A stretch of 64,000 bases of DNA from RUG11462 sp045649405 (lineage in GTDB: Bacteria > Bacillota > Clostridia > Oscillospirales > Acutalibacteraceae): NCBI GenBank assembly GCA_045649405.1, contig JAZRPW010000016.1, positions 26,533-90,532 on the forward strand, written 5' to 3'. Positions 17,570 to 26,530 of this stretch are shown here, in pieces. Within the stretch, counting starts at the first letter, position 1, and each line of letters starts with the position of its first letter. The translations under genes and the position numbers were made by a program. The notes beneath the pieces were generated by a model that saw only the letters and a program-made list of their open reading frames with translations, did no database searches and was not told where the DNA came from.

Positions 17570-18031
17570 TTAATCTTTTTTATCTTTAAGGATTTTTTCG
17601 AGTTCTGACATAAATGTATTGATATCTTTAAACTGTCTATAAACCGATGCGTAACGAACATAAGCAACATCATCAATATTTTTAAGTTCTTCCATAACAA
17701 GCTCACCGATTCTTGTTGATGGCACTTCTCTATCGAGTGAATTCTGCAAGTTTGCCTCAATATTATCAATTGCTTTTTCTAATTGGTCAAGAGTAACTTG
17801 ACAACCTTCGCTAGCTTTCAAAAGACCGGTTAAAAGTTTGTTTCTGTCAAAAGTTTGACGAGTTTTATCTTTTTTAACAACAATAATAGGGAAACTTTCA
17901 ATAATTTCATAAGTTGTGAATCTTTCAGCGCAACCCAAACACTCACGACGGCGACGGATTTTTTCGCCTTCATCTGTTGGACGAGAATCTACAACCTTGC
18001 TTTCTTCATAACCACAATAAGGACATTTCAT
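17570..18031 (-). CDS. nrdR: Transcriptional repressor NrdR
   Basis: The 153-residue protein represses ribonucleotide reductase genes when dATP is high. The N-terminal zinc ribbon has CxxC pairs C3/C6 and C31/C34, followed by an ATP-cone domain from about residue 48 (IIVVKKDKTRQTFDRNKL). The ATG at 18031 follows GGAGG with normal spacing; a TTG five codons earlier would overlap the binding site. Normal length. No nrd genes are nearby, and I did not find a clear NrdR box pair in this window. Confidence 0.95.
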   Translation of the reverse strand: MKCPYCGYEESKVVDSRPTDEGEKIRRRRECLGCAERFTTYEIIESFPIIVVKKDKTRQTFDRNKLLTGLLKASEGCQVTLDQLEKAIDNIEANLQNSLDREVPSTRIGELVMEELKNIDDVAYVRYASVYRQFKDINTFMSELEKILKDKKD

Positions 18032-18049
18032 TTTGTTTTCCTCCAAAAT

Positions 18050-19651
18050 TTAATTATTTATAGTTTGGTGACAACTCACCGAATTGGTTGTTAAAACATC
18101 AAATTCATAGCCATTTGATTTGTAATAAGCACAAATGCTGTCAAGCGCTGCAACCGTTGATGATTTTGCCAACGTATCATGCATTAAAACAACACAACGC
18201 TTTTTGCCTTTTGACCTTGACTTTACATTGTTGAGAATTTTGGTTGCCGCAACATATTTTGCAGCAGCATCACCCGAGTCAACATTCCAGTCAAAATATC
18301 GATAACCCTTTTTCTCAACCGCCTTTGCAAGGCGAGTCATAATGCCTTCTGAATATTCAGCGCTAATGGTGTTGCTACTACCACCAGGGAAACGAATTAC
18401 CTTGGTTTCAACCCCTGTTTGCTCTTTTACCAAATTGCCAATTTTGTTTAAATCTTCAAAATAATTTTTATCTGAAGAATAAATTTTTTCATAATCATGA
18501 GAATAGGTGTGAAGAGCAATTGAATGGCCTTCATCAACAATATTCTTCATATATTTTGGTGTGTCTAAACTTGTAACAAAAAATGTTGCTTTTGCGTTAT
18601 ATTTTTTCAAAATTTCTAAAATTCTTAAAGTGTTTTCAGATGGACCATCATCAAAAGTTAAATAAACAACCTTTGCTTTTTCGCCATAAATAATTGGTTT
18701 GCCAACTTCACTTTTTGAACTTTCTTTGCCAGCATTATCAACCGAAACAACGGTGTAAAAATACTGCGAATGTTTTTTTACTGCCTTGTCAACATATTCA
18801 AGTTGCGAGACGGTTTCAAAAAGCAACTTATAATCTGTATCAGAAAGGCGTTTGTAAACCCTGTAAAGCTTTGTGTTTTCGGTTGTTTGCCAGTTAAGTT
18901 TAACGCCACGCTTTGTTGAATTAAGTTTCAAATAAGGCGATTTTACATAATCAAGACTAAGCGGTTTTACTTTTTGCTTGCCTTCGTTTTTGCCAGCAGC
19001 ACCGGTAATATAATATTTCAAAAAACCGGTGGACGCTTGATAATCAATATACTCAGTGTCAACCGAACTTGACAAAAATTCAAACTCGCCATTATCAACA
19101 CTGCGATAAATGTTATATTTTTCAATTCCTTTAATTTCTTGCCATTTAAGTTTAACGCCATCGCCATCTGGCTTTGCGCTTTTAAGTGGCAAATTTGGAA
19201 TTTTCAAAAAATCTTTTTTCTCGGTTTTTACAAAACCACAAGCGCAAGAAAATCGCTCACTACCCTTTGTGCCGTAGGTTGATTTTCTGATTGTTTGCGA
19301 CTGGAATTTGTGCAAACAGTTAAAAAGAAAATCGCCCTCATCTGCATATTCTTGCGAAGCAGTGCCAGAATAACCATTTATTAAAAAGTTTTCAATTTTT
19401 ACCTTCTCGCCATTTTCTTCTTTGTAGCCAATGCTCATCTTTGCAATGCTACTAACCTTTTTTCCGTCTATCTCATAAGGAATAGTAACCTTGTTTTTGC
19501 TGCCGGTATATTCAAAAATCTTGACCGTGCCATCAGGTTGAACGTAATATTTCAGTTCACCAAATGTCTTTTCATCGCCATATTTTGGTGCAAGAACAAC
19601 TACTCCTAAAAACAAAACAACAGCAAGAATTATTACTATTACCTGTTTCAT
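18050..19651 (-). CDS. Polysaccharide deacetylase with fibronectin-like domains
   Basis: A 533-residue exported protein: N-terminal membrane helix (2-21), a short BspA-like beta segment (about 33-70), a C-H-C-x-C motif region (about 112-142), two fibronectin type III-like domains (about 150-230 and 238-320) and a C-terminal NodB domain. NodB motifs are complete: TFDDGP, HTYSH, RFPGGSS and LMHDT. It probably removes acetyl groups from peptidoglycan or another surface glycan. The N-terminal segment (VTIPYEIDGKKVSSIAK) resembles the start of the leucine-rich-repeat proteins at 32-36 kb. It has its own promoter at 19691-19719. Confidence 0.87.
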   Translation of the reverse strand: MKQVIVIILAVVLFLGVVVLAPKYGDEKTFGELKYYVQPDGTVKIFEYTGSKNKVTIPYEIDGKKVSSIAKMSIGYKEENGEKVKIENFLINGYSGTASQEYADEGDFLFNCLHKFQSQTIRKSTYGTKGSERFSCACGFVKTEKKDFLKIPNLPLKSAKPDGDGVKLKWQEIKGIEKYNIYRSVDNGEFEFLSSSVDTEYIDYQASTGFLKYYITGAAGKNEGKQKVKPLSLDYVKSPYLKLNSTKRGVKLNWQTTENTKLYRVYKRLSDTDYKLLFETVSQLEYVDKAVKKHSQYFYTVVSVDNAGKESSKSEVGKPIIYGEKAKVVYLTFDDGPSENTLRILEILKKYNAKATFFVTSLDTPKYMKNIVDEGHSIALHTYSHDYEKIYSSDKNYFEDLNKIGNLVKEQTGVETKVIRFPGGSSNTISAEYSEGIMTRLAKAVEKKGYRYFDWNVDSGDAAAKYVAATKILNNVKSRSKGKKRCVVLMHDTLAKSSTVAALDSICAYYKSNGYEFDVLTTNSVSCHQTINN

Positions 19652-19690
19652 TTTTATTTCCTTTTAAAATTAATTTGAGTATTTAAAGTT

Positions 19691-19719
19691 AGTATATCAT
19701 AGATTTACATAACTTTCAA
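19691..19719 (-). promoter_or_regulatory. Sigma-A promoter of the deacetylase gene
   Basis: On the minus strand, TTGAAA, 17 bases, TATACT. It partly overlaps the intergenic gap after rlmH and the rlmH stop region. Confidence 0.6.
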
Positions 19720-19724
19720 CAATT

Positions 19725-20207
19725 TTATTTATGATATTTTGTGTTGTTCATTATTGAAAACGCACGATAAATTTGTTCTAAAAGCATTACTCTCGCTAAC
19801 TGGTGTGGAAAAGTCATTGGAGACATTGAAAGTGAAAATGTAGCATCTCGTTTTAACTCTTCGCAAAGCCCAAATGAACTGCCAATTACAAAGTTGATTG
19901 TTGAAATTCCTTTTAATGAAAAATCATTGAGTTTTTCGGCTAATTTCTCGCTTGAAAGCTCTTTTCCTTCAATGGCTAACACCACCGTTGCACTGCCTTT
20001 TGCAATCTTTGATTTGATTTTTTCAGCTTCTTTTGAAAGCGCAATTTTTATCTCATTTTGCGAAGGGTTTTCAGGCAATTTTTGCTCGCTTAATTCAATA
20101 ATTTCAAATCTGCAAAATGGCTTTAATCTTTTTTGATATTCCGCCACAGCATCTTTCAAATATTTCTCTTTCAAACTACCAACACAAATCAAATTTATAG
20201 TTAACAT
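19725..20207 (-). CDS. rlmH: 23S rRNA pseudouridine-1915 N3-methyltransferase
   Basis: The 160-residue SPOUT methyltransferase is of normal length. The SAM-binding knot is visible in INFVIGSSFGLCEELK, followed by SMSPMTFPHQLARVMLLEQIYRAFSI and the characteristic ending KYHK, which contacts the substrate. It methylates helix 69 of 23S rRNA in assembled ribosomes. It follows the WalJ gene by 12 bases, a pairing seen in many Firmicutes. Confidence 0.95.
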   Translation of the reverse strand: MLTINLICVGSLKEKYLKDAVAEYQKRLKPFCRFEIIELSEQKLPENPSQNEIKIALSKEAEKIKSKIAKGSATVVLAIEGKELSSEKLAEKLNDFSLKGISTINFVIGSSFGLCEELKRDATFSLSMSPMTFPHQLARVMLLEQIYRAFSIMNNTKYHK

Positions 20208-20219
20208 AACTTTTTCCTT

Positions 20220-21005
20220 TTACAAAATAATCAATTCATTTTCTTGTGGTGCGGCTACCGACAAAAAGTAATCTCTTGTCTCTTGCAAACCAGACATTAA
20301 AAGCAAACTTCTTGTGGTTTCGCTCGCTAAATAAGGCAAATTATTCTCGCGGCTTAAATGCGCCAAAATAAATCTTGTTGAGCCAAGTTTGGCTAATCTT
20401 ACTATTTCTTCGGCACAAGCGTTGTTTGATAAATGCCCATTTTCAGACATAATTCTGCGTTTCAAATGAAATGGATAGCTTTCATTGTTTTGAAGCATTT
20501 TTGGGTCGTGGTTGCTTTCAAGCATAACCGTGTCACACCCAGCTAACGCACCACGCACTTCATCAGTAACAACGCCGAGGTCGGTGCAAACGCCAATTTT
20601 TTTACTTCCTAAATCAAAAGTAAAACCACAACTTTCATTAACATCATGCATTGTGCGAAAATATTTTACGCCAAAATCAACCATATCAGTTTCATCTTCT
20701 AAAATGTTAACATTAACACCTTTGAGCGAATAATCATTGTCAATTATTCCTTGATGAGTGCCTTTTGTCATAAACACAGGAATGTTGTTTTTTGAGCAAA
20801 AAACTCTTACTCCGCTGATATGGTCACCGTGCTCGTGGGTGACAAAAACGCCTTTTATTTTTGACAAATCCAACCCACGACCAACAAGCGCTTCGGTTGT
20901 TTTTTTAGCCGAAACACCAATGTCCACCAAAACGGCGGTGTCTTTATGCTCAATGTAGGTGCAATTTCCAGTGCTTCCTGAAAAAAGCGGACAAATTTTT
21001 GACAT
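20220..21005 (-). CDS. walJ: Metallo-beta-lactamase-fold hydrolase, WalJ/YycJ family
   Basis: The 261-residue protein has the metal motif THEHGDH (about residues 56-62) and later His/Asp ligands (CTDLGVV, SNHDPKML, and LAHLSRENN). Length and motifs fit WalJ/YycJ, linked in Firmicutes to DNA and cell-wall maintenance; the exact substrate is uncertain. It lacks a signal peptide. It lies in a run FkbM - walJ - rlmH. The usual walRK neighbours are absent here, so the symbol rests on sequence resemblance alone. Confidence 0.8.
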   Translation of the reverse strand: MSKICPLFSGSTGNCTYIEHKDTAVLVDIGVSAKKTTEALVGRGLDLSKIKGVFVTHEHGDHISGVRVFCSKNNIPVFMTKGTHQGIIDNDYSLKGVNVNILEDETDMVDFGVKYFRTMHDVNESCGFTFDLGSKKIGVCTDLGVVTDEVRGALAGCDTVMLESNHDPKMLQNNESYPFHLKRRIMSENGHLSNNACAEEIVRLAKLGSTRFILAHLSRENNLPYLASETTRSLLLMSGLQETRDYFLSVAAPQENELIIL

Positions 21006-21022
21006 ATTTTCTCCTTAAAAAT

Positions 21023-22048
21023 TTAAACAAAGTAAAATTGAGTATCCCACGCCGGGATGTATTTATAATGACGCATATAAATTTTATAATCATCTCGAAT
21101 TTCGTTTACAAGAAGTGGTAAACGAAAATAATCATCTGTTTTATGATAAGCCGAAACAAGCATTTTCGGTTTGTGGTTTAAAATAGTTTTTTTAGCACCC
21201 AAAAGCGCCTTTTCTTCCATTCCTTCAACATCAAATTTTATGTAACTTGCCGATTTGCCTTGCAAAGCGTCATCAAGTGAAATGCAAGGAATTTTTTGGG
21301 CGTTTTCATTAACAACCGAGTGTCTGCCTCCATTTGTTTCAAAGCCAATTTCGCCGCTGTTTTCACTTGAAGCCATATTAAATAACTCTACATTTTCACG
21401 CTCGCCATATTTTGCAAACAACTTTTTAAAATTCTTTTTATCTGGCTCAACTGCATAAATTTTTTCGAAACTTTCTACAACCGACAAAAATTCATCAATG
21501 GTGTCGCCGTTGTAAGCGCCTAAATCACAATAAATCTCTTTATCGTTTAATTTCAAAATGTTTTCATAAGCTTCTTGTGATGTGGTTTCAATTTCAAAAA
21601 GGTAATTGATTTTGCCGGTAATTCTAAACATTACCGTGTTGTAAAAAACCTTTTTTGACTGCTCATCAGCAAGCAAATTGTAAACCTTTTGGAGTTCGCT
21701 TTTATGCTCTTTTGCGTAATCTAATGTAAAAAGCCCACCGCCATAAACCGGTACATCTGGCGCTAAAACTTCGGTTTCTTGTGCAATGCGTTTAATATTG
21801 TCCAAAACTTCATCACGCTGAGTGCCAAAACTAACAAGCGCAATCATATTTGGAAACTGCTGTTTTAAATCGCTATATTTTTGCACCTTAAAACCGCGAA
21901 AGGTTTGTCCACGGACAAAATCATCAGAGGCAAAAACACCGCTGACTGTGACGTCAAAATCGGCCAAAGTATCTATTATTTTGTCAGCACCATTACCCAT
22001 TCCATAAATAACAATTGGGCGGTTTTGCTCTTTTAAATAATTCCACAT
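21023..22048 (-). CDS. FkbM-family SAM-dependent methyltransferase
   Basis: This 341-residue protein has two parts. The first 100 residues form a Rossmann-like segment (PIVIYGMGNGADKIIDTL), often seen as a nucleotide-sugar or phosphonate-type reading module in surface-glycan proteins. The C-terminal 200 residues are an FkbM methyltransferase with YCDLGAYNGDTIDEFL as the SAM loop, EPDKKNFKKL, and IKFDVEGMEEKALLG. It probably O-methylates a glycan or glycolipid. It has its own promoter and heads the walJ-rlmH run. Confidence 0.82.
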   Translation of the reverse strand: MWNYLKEQNRPIVIYGMGNGADKIIDTLADFDVTVSGVFASDDFVRGQTFRGFKVQKYSDLKQQFPNMIALVSFGTQRDEVLDNIKRIAQETEVLAPDVPVYGGGLFTLDYAKEHKSELQKVYNLLADEQSKKVFYNTVMFRITGKINYLFEIETTSQEAYENILKLNDKEIYCDLGAYNGDTIDEFLSVVESFEKIYAVEPDKKNFKKLFAKYGERENVELFNMASSENSGEIGFETNGGRHSVVNENAQKIPCISLDDALQGKSASYIKFDVEGMEEKALLGAKKTILNHKPKMLVSAYHKTDDYFRLPLLVNEIRDDYKIYMRHYKYIPAWDTQFYFV

Positions 22049-22085
22049 AAATCCATTTCACCATATAGTATTTTTTGACTTGTTT

Positions 22086-22115
22086 ATTATACCATATACT
22101 GTACTGATTAATCAA
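22086..22115 (-). promoter_or_regulatory. Sigma-A promoter of the FkbM gene
   Basis: On the minus strand, TTGATT, 18 bases, TATAAT, followed by a leader of about 30 bases. Confidence 0.6.
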
Positions 22116-22129
22116 CTAAAAAATAGTTC

Positions 22130-22158
22130 TTGACTTTTAATATATTATATAATATATT
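22130..22158 (+). promoter_or_regulatory. Sigma-A promoter reading toward potA
   Basis: TTGACT (22130-22135), 17 bases, TATATT (22153-22158). It lies about 490 bases before the potA start, so the transcript would begin with a long non-coding leader. Confidence 0.55.
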
Positions 22159-22164
22159 AAAACA

Positions 22165-22355
22165 AGTAAAATTAAATTAAGCACTAAATTTGCATCTGTG
22201 CCGAAAACATATTTTGCAGTACGGAACGGTACCGTGGGGTAACCCATGGAAAAAAGCAACTACAATGAGAATGTATTTTAAAAGCTCTTTGCGGGGGTTG
22301 TTTTTTGAGTAAAGTATGGGGAGTTGCGCAGAGCTTATCACAGGCTTTGGCGGTA
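22165..22355 (+). ncRNA. Unassigned structured leader or small RNA before potA
   Basis: No open frame is supported in these 190 bases, which are richer in G than the flanks. Possible helices are GGTACC around 22228-22233, CCCAT with ATGGG, GAAAAAAGCAAC with GTTGTTTTTTG, and AAGCTCT with AGAGCTT; some exclude one another. I could not match it to 6S, SRP, tmRNA, RNase P or a riboswitch that I know. Confidence 0.35.
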
Positions 22356-22632
22356 TAGAGTAAGTTAATCTAAATATAACTGCCTCTCAAGTTGATTTAA
22401 CGGCACTTTTTAGTTTGTTATTCTTGCAAGGCGAAAGCCTTGCTTCGTCTGCCGCACTAAAAATTACTCGTTAAATCTTATTGAGAGGTGCGACGCAGTT
22501 TTCTTGTGATAGATTTCTTGGTAGAACGAGTACGATTTTTTGAGCAATACTTTCGTATGCTTGAAAAATCGTGTGAAGTAATACCTAAAATATATCCAAG
22601 AAAACCAATTATATTTAGATTAGCTTACTCTA
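22356..22632. mobile_element. Inverted-repeat element with three-armed fold (MITE-like)
   Basis: Ends at 22356-22379 and 22609-22632 are inverted repeats of 24 bases with one mismatch, each ending in TA. Inside are two further long imperfect palindromes: 22383-22488, with the perfect hairpin GCAAGGC-GAAA-GCCTTGC at its tip (22426-22443), and 22498-22605, closed by GTTTTCTTG / CAAGAAAAC. There is no coding frame. It looks like a miniature transposable element or a highly structured RNA. It ends 19 bases before the potA ATG. Confidence 0.55.
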
Positions 22633-22651
22633 CTGCAAAGGGGATGCAAAT

Positions 22652-23791
22652 ATGAAAAGAAAAAAGAATATTATTGAACTTAAAAACATCACTGTATCAT
22701 TTGACAACGAAAAGATTTTGGATGATATCTCTTTGAGTATAGCAGACAAGGAATTCGTTACATTGCTTGGTCCTTCAGGTTGTGGCAAAACCACAACTCT
22801 TCGCATTATTGCGGGATTTTTGGAGCAAAATGAGGGCGATGTTTTTTTTGATGGAGAAAAAATCAATTCTCTTCCAGCAAACAAACGTAACGTTAACACA
22901 ATTTTTCAACGTTATGCTCTTTTTCCACATCTTAATGTTTATGACAACATTGCGTTTGGTTTGAAAATTAAAAAAGTGCCAAAAGATGAAATTAAACAAC
23001 GTGTTAAAGAAATGCTTAAACTTATCAACCTTGAAGGTTTTGAAAAGAGAAGCATTAGCAGTCTTTCTGGTGGTCAACAACAACGTGTTGCAATTGCAAG
23101 AGCGGTTATTAACAAACCAAAGGTTTTGCTTTTGGACGAGCCACTTGCAGCGCTTGACTTGAAACTTAGAAAAGATATGCAAACCGAGCTTAAAAACATT
23201 CAAAAGCAACTTGGCATTACATTTATTTTTGTAACTCACGACCAAGAAGAAGCGCTTTCAATGTCTGACACAGTTGTTGTTATGAATGAAGGTAAAATTC
23301 AACACATTGGCACACCACAAGATATTTATAATGAGCCAGTTAATGCGTTTGTTGCCGATTTCATTGGCGAGTCAAACATTATTGACGGTATTATGTTAGA
23401 CGACTTTAAGGTTAAAATTGAAGGCGTTACTTTGCAATGTCTTGACAAGGGCTTTAAAGTTAACGAAGAAGTTGACGTTGTTATTCGTCCTGAAGACGTT
23501 GACATTGTGCCAGCCGAAAAAGGTCTTATTACTGGTAAAGTTACATCTGTTACCTTCCTTGGCGTGCATTATGAAATTATTGTTGACGTTAACGGTTTTA
23601 AATGGATGATTCAAACAACTGATGAGTCTAAGGTTGGCGACAAGGTAGGACTTTTAATTGAGCCAGATGCTATTCACATTATGAAAAAATCTAAATACTC
23701 TGGTCTTTATGGTGACTATAGCTCATTCTCTGATGAAATGGATGATATTTCAAATCCTGACATCACTTTAGAGGAGGAAGAAGATGAATAA
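22652..23791 (+). CDS. potA: Spermidine/putrescine ABC transporter ATPase
   Basis: The 379-residue ATPase has Walker A GPSGCGKTT, signature LSGGQQQRVAIARA, Walker B LLLDEPLAALD and the switch His in FVTHDQEEA. The C-terminal 140 residues form a TOBE domain. The linked permeases and binding protein show it serves polyamine import. GGGG 11 bases before the ATG is a probable ribosome binding site. The gene overlaps potB by 8 bases. The acidic tail (DITLEEEEDE) is slightly longer than usual. Confidence 0.95.
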   Translation: MKRKKNIIELKNITVSFDNEKILDDISLSIADKEFVTLLGPSGCGKTTTLRIIAGFLEQNEGDVFFDGEKINSLPANKRNVNTIFQRYALFPHLNVYDNIAFGLKIKKVPKDEIKQRVKEMLKLINLEGFEKRSISSLSGGQQQRVAIARAVINKPKVLLLDEPLAALDLKLRKDMQTELKNIQKQLGITFIFVTHDQEEALSMSDTVVVMNEGKIQHIGTPQDIYNEPVNAFVADFIGESNIIDGIMLDDFKVKIEGVTLQCLDKGFKVNEEVDVVIRPEDVDIVPAEKGLITGKVTSVTFLGVHYEIIVDVNGFKWMIQTTDESKVGDKVGLLIEPDAIHIMKKSKYSGLYGDYSSFSDEMDDISNPDITLEEEEDE

Positions 23792-24605
23792 AACTCTTCG
23801 CGACCGCCTTATAAATGCGCCTTACATTTTGTGGTCGGCAATCTTCATTGTTGTGCCGCTTGTTATTGTTGGTTACTTCACTTTTACCAACTCATCTGGT
23901 GCGTTTACTCTTGAGAATTTTTATGAAATTCCTGAATATTTTGACATATTTTTACGCTCTATTGGTTATGCGTTAGTTGCAACCATTATTACGCTTATTT
24001 TGGCTTATCCATTTTCATATTTTATGAGCAAAACAAGCAAAACCACCCAAGGCATTATGATGATGCTTGTTATGCTTCCTATGTGGATGAATTTGCTTAT
24101 TCGTACATATTCTTGGACCACAATTCTTGAAAAAACAGGTATTATTAACTCTGTTTTAGGCTTTTTTGGAATTGAGCCGGTTCAACTCATTGGTACTTCT
24201 GGCGCAGTTATTCTTGGTATGGTTTACAACTATTTGCCTTATATGATTTTGCCAATTTACACAGCAATTGTTAAAATTGACAATTCGCTTTATGAAGCGG
24301 CAGAAGATTTGGGCTCAAATGGTTTACAAAAATTTAGACGAGTAATTTTCCCACTTTCTATTCCTGGCATTGTTTCAGGAATTACAATGGTTTTTGTGCC
24401 TTCGGTTTCAACATTTTACATTGCCGACAAATTGGGCAGCACAAAAACTTTGATGATTGGCGACGTTATTCAAAAGAAATTTGATTTGGATGTTTATTCT
24501 GGCGTTGGTGCTTCACTTTCACTTGTGTTGATGGTTATGATTTTTATTTGCATTGCCATTATGAATAAATTTTCAGATGATGAAGATGGGGGTATTATTG
24601 TATGA
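23784..24605 (+). CDS. potB: Spermidine/putrescine ABC transporter permease
   Basis: The 273-residue protein has six predicted membrane helices and the permease EAA loop (LYEAAEDLGSNGLQKFRRVIFPLSIPGI) that contacts PotA. Length and motif are normal for PotB. Its start overlaps potA and its end overlaps potC by 4 bases, so the operon is tightly coupled. Confidence 0.93.
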   Translation: MNKTLRDRLINAPYILWSAIFIVVPLVIVGYFTFTNSSGAFTLENFYEIPEYFDIFLRSIGYALVATIITLILAYPFSYFMSKTSKTTQGIMMMLVMLPMWMNLLIRTYSWTTILEKTGIINSVLGFFGIEPVQLIGTSGAVILGMVYNYLPYMILPIYTAIVKIDNSLYEAAEDLGSNGLQKFRRVIFPLSIPGIVSGITMVFVPSVSTFYIADKLGSTKTLMIGDVIQKKFDLDVYSGVGASLSLVLMVMIFICIAIMNKFSDDEDGGIIV

Positions 24606-26530
24606 AGATACTCTCAAAATTTACTAACATTTTAATGTTTGCATTTCTTTATGCACCAATTGCAGTAATGGTGTTTTTCTCATTCAACTCTTCAAGTTCC
24701 ACTTACGTTTTCAAAGGTTTTTCACTTAAATGGTACAAAGAATTGTTTAACTCTTCAATTACCGTTACTGCACTTAAAAACACATTGCTTTTGGCAGTGC
24801 TTTCTGCAATTATTGCAACTGTTTTTGGCACAATTGCCGCAGTTGGTATTTACAATATGCGCTCAAAGGCACTCAAAAGCGCAGTAATGGGTGTTACAAA
24901 CATTCCAATGATGAACCCTGACGTTGTTACAGGTGTTTCATTAATGCTTTTGTTTGTGTTTATTGGCAGAATGTTTGCATTTTCAAATTCACTTAGTTTT
25001 TATTCCCTTTTAATTGCACACATTACATTCAACCTGCCTTATGTTATTTTGAATGTTTTGCCTAAACTTCGTGCTTGTGGTAACACATTAACAGAAGCGG
25101 CGCAAGATTTGGGTTGTACATATTTCCAAGCATTCACAAAGGTTGTTTTGCCAAACATTTCATCTGGCATTATTTCCGGTCTTTTGATGGCTTTTACATT
25201 ATCACTTGACGATTTTGTTATTAGTTATTTCACAAACGGCACAGGTTTTCAAACATTGCCGCTTCTTATTTATTCAAAAACTAAAAAAGCAGTTAAACCT
25301 GACATTTACGCACTTTCAACAATCATCTTTATTGCCGTGCTTGTTTTGTTGCTTCTTGTTAACGTTATTAAAGCAAGAACCGAAAATGTTAAACCAAAAG
25401 CAAAACAAACTTCAAAGGCAAAAAGAATTGTTGCAGGTGGTTTAGCACTTGTTTGCGTTTTGGGTGTTGTTATTTATTCTGTTTCGCCAACAAAAAGTAA
25501 ATATGATGATTTGATTGCAAAGTTTGAAACTAAATATTCAAGAAAACTTGCCGGCACAACACTTAACGTTTTCAACTGGGGTGAATATATTGCCGATGGT
25601 GTTGACGGCTCGCTTGATGCCATTGAAGTGTTTGAAGAAGCAACCGGAATTTACGTTAATTATGACAACTTTGAGTCAAACGAAACAATGTACTCAAAAA
25701 TCAAAAGTGGTGCTGTTTCTTATGACATTGTTATTCCTTCTGATTATATGGTGCAACGCCTTAAAGATGAAGATATGCTTGAAAAACTTGATTTTTCAAA
25801 AATCCCAAACTATAAATACATTGATGAAAAATATCAAAATTTGTATTTCGATGAAAACAATGAATATTCTGTGCCTTACACAGTTGGTATGACCGGTCTT
25901 ATTTACAACTCAAAAATGGTTAAAGGCAAGGTAGACTCGTGGGAAATTATGTGGGATGAAAAATATGCAGGCGAGATTTTGACATTTAACAACTCGCGTG
26001 ATGGTTTTTCAATTGCACAATTCTTGTTGGGGCTTGATGTTAACTCAACAAACAAAGCCGACTGGGACAAAGCGGCAGAAAAACTTATTGAGCAAAACCC
26101 ACTGTTGCAAGCAAGGGTTATGGATGAAGTGTTTACAAAAATGTCGGGTAGCAATGCGGCAATGGCGCCTTATTATGCAGGCGACTTTTACACAATGTAT
26201 GCCGACAACAAAGATTTAAAATTCTGTTATCCAAAAGAGGGCGTTAACATTTTTGTTGACTCAATTTGTGTTCCTAAAAACAACAAAAACTATGAAGCCG
26301 CAATGATGTTTATCAACTTCCTTTTAGAGCCTGAAATTGCTTTGCAAAACGCAGAAAGAATTTGTTATACTTCTCCACACACTGCAGTTGTTGATGATGA
26401 CAGATATTCTTTCAAAGGCGATGAAATTTTGTATCCTTCAGAATATCCAAAAACACAGTTTTATCAAAATGTTGATAAAGAAACAAGAAAATATTATGAA
26501 AAACTTTGGGAAGAGGTTAAAAGAAATTAG
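24602..26530 (+). CDS. potCD: Fused polyamine permease and substrate-binding protein (PotC-PotD)
   Basis: The 642-residue protein joins two normally separate subunits. Residues 1 to about 265 are a PotC permease with six helices and an EAA loop (LTEAAQDLGCTYFQAFTKVVLPNIS). A further membrane helix (about 278-297) leads to a PotD periplasmic-type binding domain (about 315-642, beginning TLNVFNWGEYI). Fusion fixes one binding domain to each permease and replaces the lipid anchor. Such PotCD fusions are known in some Firmicutes. No frameshift or internal stop is seen. The HAD gene begins directly at the stop. Confidence 0.93.
   Translation: MKILSKFTNILMFAFLYAPIAVMVFFSFNSSSSTYVFKGFSLKWYKELFNSSITVTALKNTLLLAVLSAIIATVFGTIAAVGIYNMRSKALKSAVMGVTNIPMMNPDVVTGVSLMLLFVFIGRMFAFSNSLSFYSLLIAHITFNLPYVILNVLPKLRACGNTLTEAAQDLGCTYFQAFTKVVLPNISSGIISGLLMAFTLSLDDFVISYFTNGTGFQTLPLLIYSKTKKAVKPDIYALSTIIFIAVLVLLLLVNVIKARTENVKPKAKQTSKAKRIVAGGLALVCVLGVVIYSVSPTKSKYDDLIAKFETKYSRKLAGTTLNVFNWGEYIADGVDGSLDAIEVFEEATGIYVNYDNFESNETMYSKIKSGAVSYDIVIPSDYMVQRLKDEDMLEKLDFSKIPNYKYIDEKYQNLYFDENNEYSVPYTVGMTGLIYNSKMVKGKVDSWEIMWDEKYAGEILTFNNSRDGFSIAQFLLGLDVNSTNKADWDKAAEKLIEQNPLLQARVMDEVFTKMSGSNAAMAPYYAGDFYTMYADNKDLKFCYPKEGVNIFVDSICVPKNNKNYEAAMMFINFLLEPEIALQNAERICYTSPHTAVVDDDRYSFKGDEILYPSEYPKTQFYQNVDKETRKYYEKLWEEVKRN

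Noticed and set aside
22222..22250. GGTACCGTGGGGTAACCC recalls a T-box
   Set aside because: The 14-base T-box core, the specifier loop and a following terminator are missing, and the downstream genes are not amino-acid related.
22261..22640. RNase P RNA, tmRNA or SRP RNA in the region before potA
   Set aside because: None of the invariant core sequences I know for these RNAs is present.
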